Of a DNA stretch of 41,669 bases, positions 41,439 through 41,669 are shown piece after piece. The notes beneath the pieces were generated by a model. It saw only the letters and a list, made by a program, of their open reading frames with translations. It was not told the origin of the DNA and did no database searches. Positions within the stretch are counted from its first letter, which is position 1. Every line of letters starts with the position of its first letter. Both the position numbers and the translations under genes were made by a program. Origin of the DNA: Ascidiaceihabitans sp. (GTDB taxonomy: Bacteria > Pseudomonadota > Alphaproteobacteria > Rhodobacterales > Rhodobacteraceae); assembly GCA_028388995.1 (NCBI GenBank), contig JAOEQC010000014.1:1-41669 (forward strand), written 5' to 3'.

Positions 41439-41669
41439 CATATACCTATTAAGTAGATGATTTTATTATAATTTAATTTTATGTAAAATCTCTACCCACA
41501 ACGCTACCCACAATGAAACATCAGACCAAAACAGAGTTAATCAGGGGTTACTGCGCCTGATCTCTATAGTTGAGACACAGGACCACGGACGCGAGGCCCC
41601 CTATCGTAAGGCCCCGCGTCTCGGACCATGGGCCTTTAGTGTTGGGGGCATAGAGGCATTTGAGGGTAA
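41439..41669 (+). other. AT-rich region downstream of tRNA-Ser with direct repeats, possible island edge
   Basis: Right after the tRNA, 41440-41490 is strongly AT-rich, unlike the rest of the window. CTACCCACAA then occurs twice (41492-41501 and 41504-41513). An 11-bp inverted repeat with one mismatch follows (41588-41598 with 41610-41620). No gene was recognised to the window end. Integrases often use tRNA-Ser 3' ends as attachment sites, so an integrated element may begin here; no integrase gene is visible. Confidence 0.35.

Noticed and set aside
1-41669. CRISPR arrays, insertion sequences or prophage genes
   Set aside because: No spaced repeats, transposase motifs or phage structural genes were recognised, despite the number of broken genes.

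Overview
The window reads as a chromosomal segment of a marine alphaproteobacterium of the Rhodobacterales (Roseobacter group), with G+C judged by eye near the low to mid fifties. Supporting signs are a DMSP demethylase/acryloyl-CoA reductase pair (dmdA-acuI), the trgA-trgB-cysK tellurite locus, DctBD, a chrB-chrA pair with a structured leader, a fumC-DUF4169-ribbon-helix-helix operon, and a two-piece permuted tmRNA with an ANNNRAPMAMAA tag. The genus cannot be fixed from the sequence.

Layout. 1-3120: the end of sufE, then a minus-strand set of DUF1638, a corrinoid-binding protein and a homocysteine methyltransferase (bmt-like), which together look like modules of a cobalamin-dependent methionine synthase. 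3157-5073: a decayed mprF. 5401-7114: purC-purS-purQ. 7151-10299: the sensor kinase/regulator pair dctB-dctD. 10801-13542: rne with a long leader and a strong terminator. 13600-14678: divergent tusA-like and ccdA. 14750-17365: a coupled hydrolase-like/cytochrome P450 operon, both genes broken. 17457-20746: class I aldolase, then the RHH and DUF4169 genes, fumC and sspB on the minus strand. 20828-22965: chrA, chrB and a hairpin leader. 23010-23330: ssrA on the minus strand. 23544-26434: DUF4345, TetR, rlmF and a GntR/FadR regulator, all minus. 26483-28022: a DUF2182/DUF1326 pair rich in Met, Cys and His. 28106-31484: dmdA, acuI, a HIT protein and a truncated BCCT transporter. 31587-35565: class V aminotransferase, photolyase and cyclopropane-fatty-acid synthase. 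35596-38270: trgA (interrupted), trgB, cysK. 38274-41287: an MscS-type channel and an alanyl-tRNA editing protein. 41349-41438: tRNA-Ser(GGA), followed by an AT-rich stretch with direct repeats that may be the edge of an integrated element.

How the genes work together. Sulfur and one-carbon metabolism recur: SufE, the methionine-synthase-like modules, TusA, DMSP demethylation (which yields methyl-tetrahydrofolate), a BCCT transporter remnant and CysK. A second theme is gene decay. mprF, the hydrolase-like gene, the P450, the BCCT gene, trgA and probably tetR carry frameshifts or nonsense codons, several of which fit G:C to A:T transitions, while the housekeeping genes beside them are intact. 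A third theme is RNA structure near start codons: hairpins end directly at the start codons of dctB and the HIT gene, and others lie upstream of bmt, acuI and chrB.
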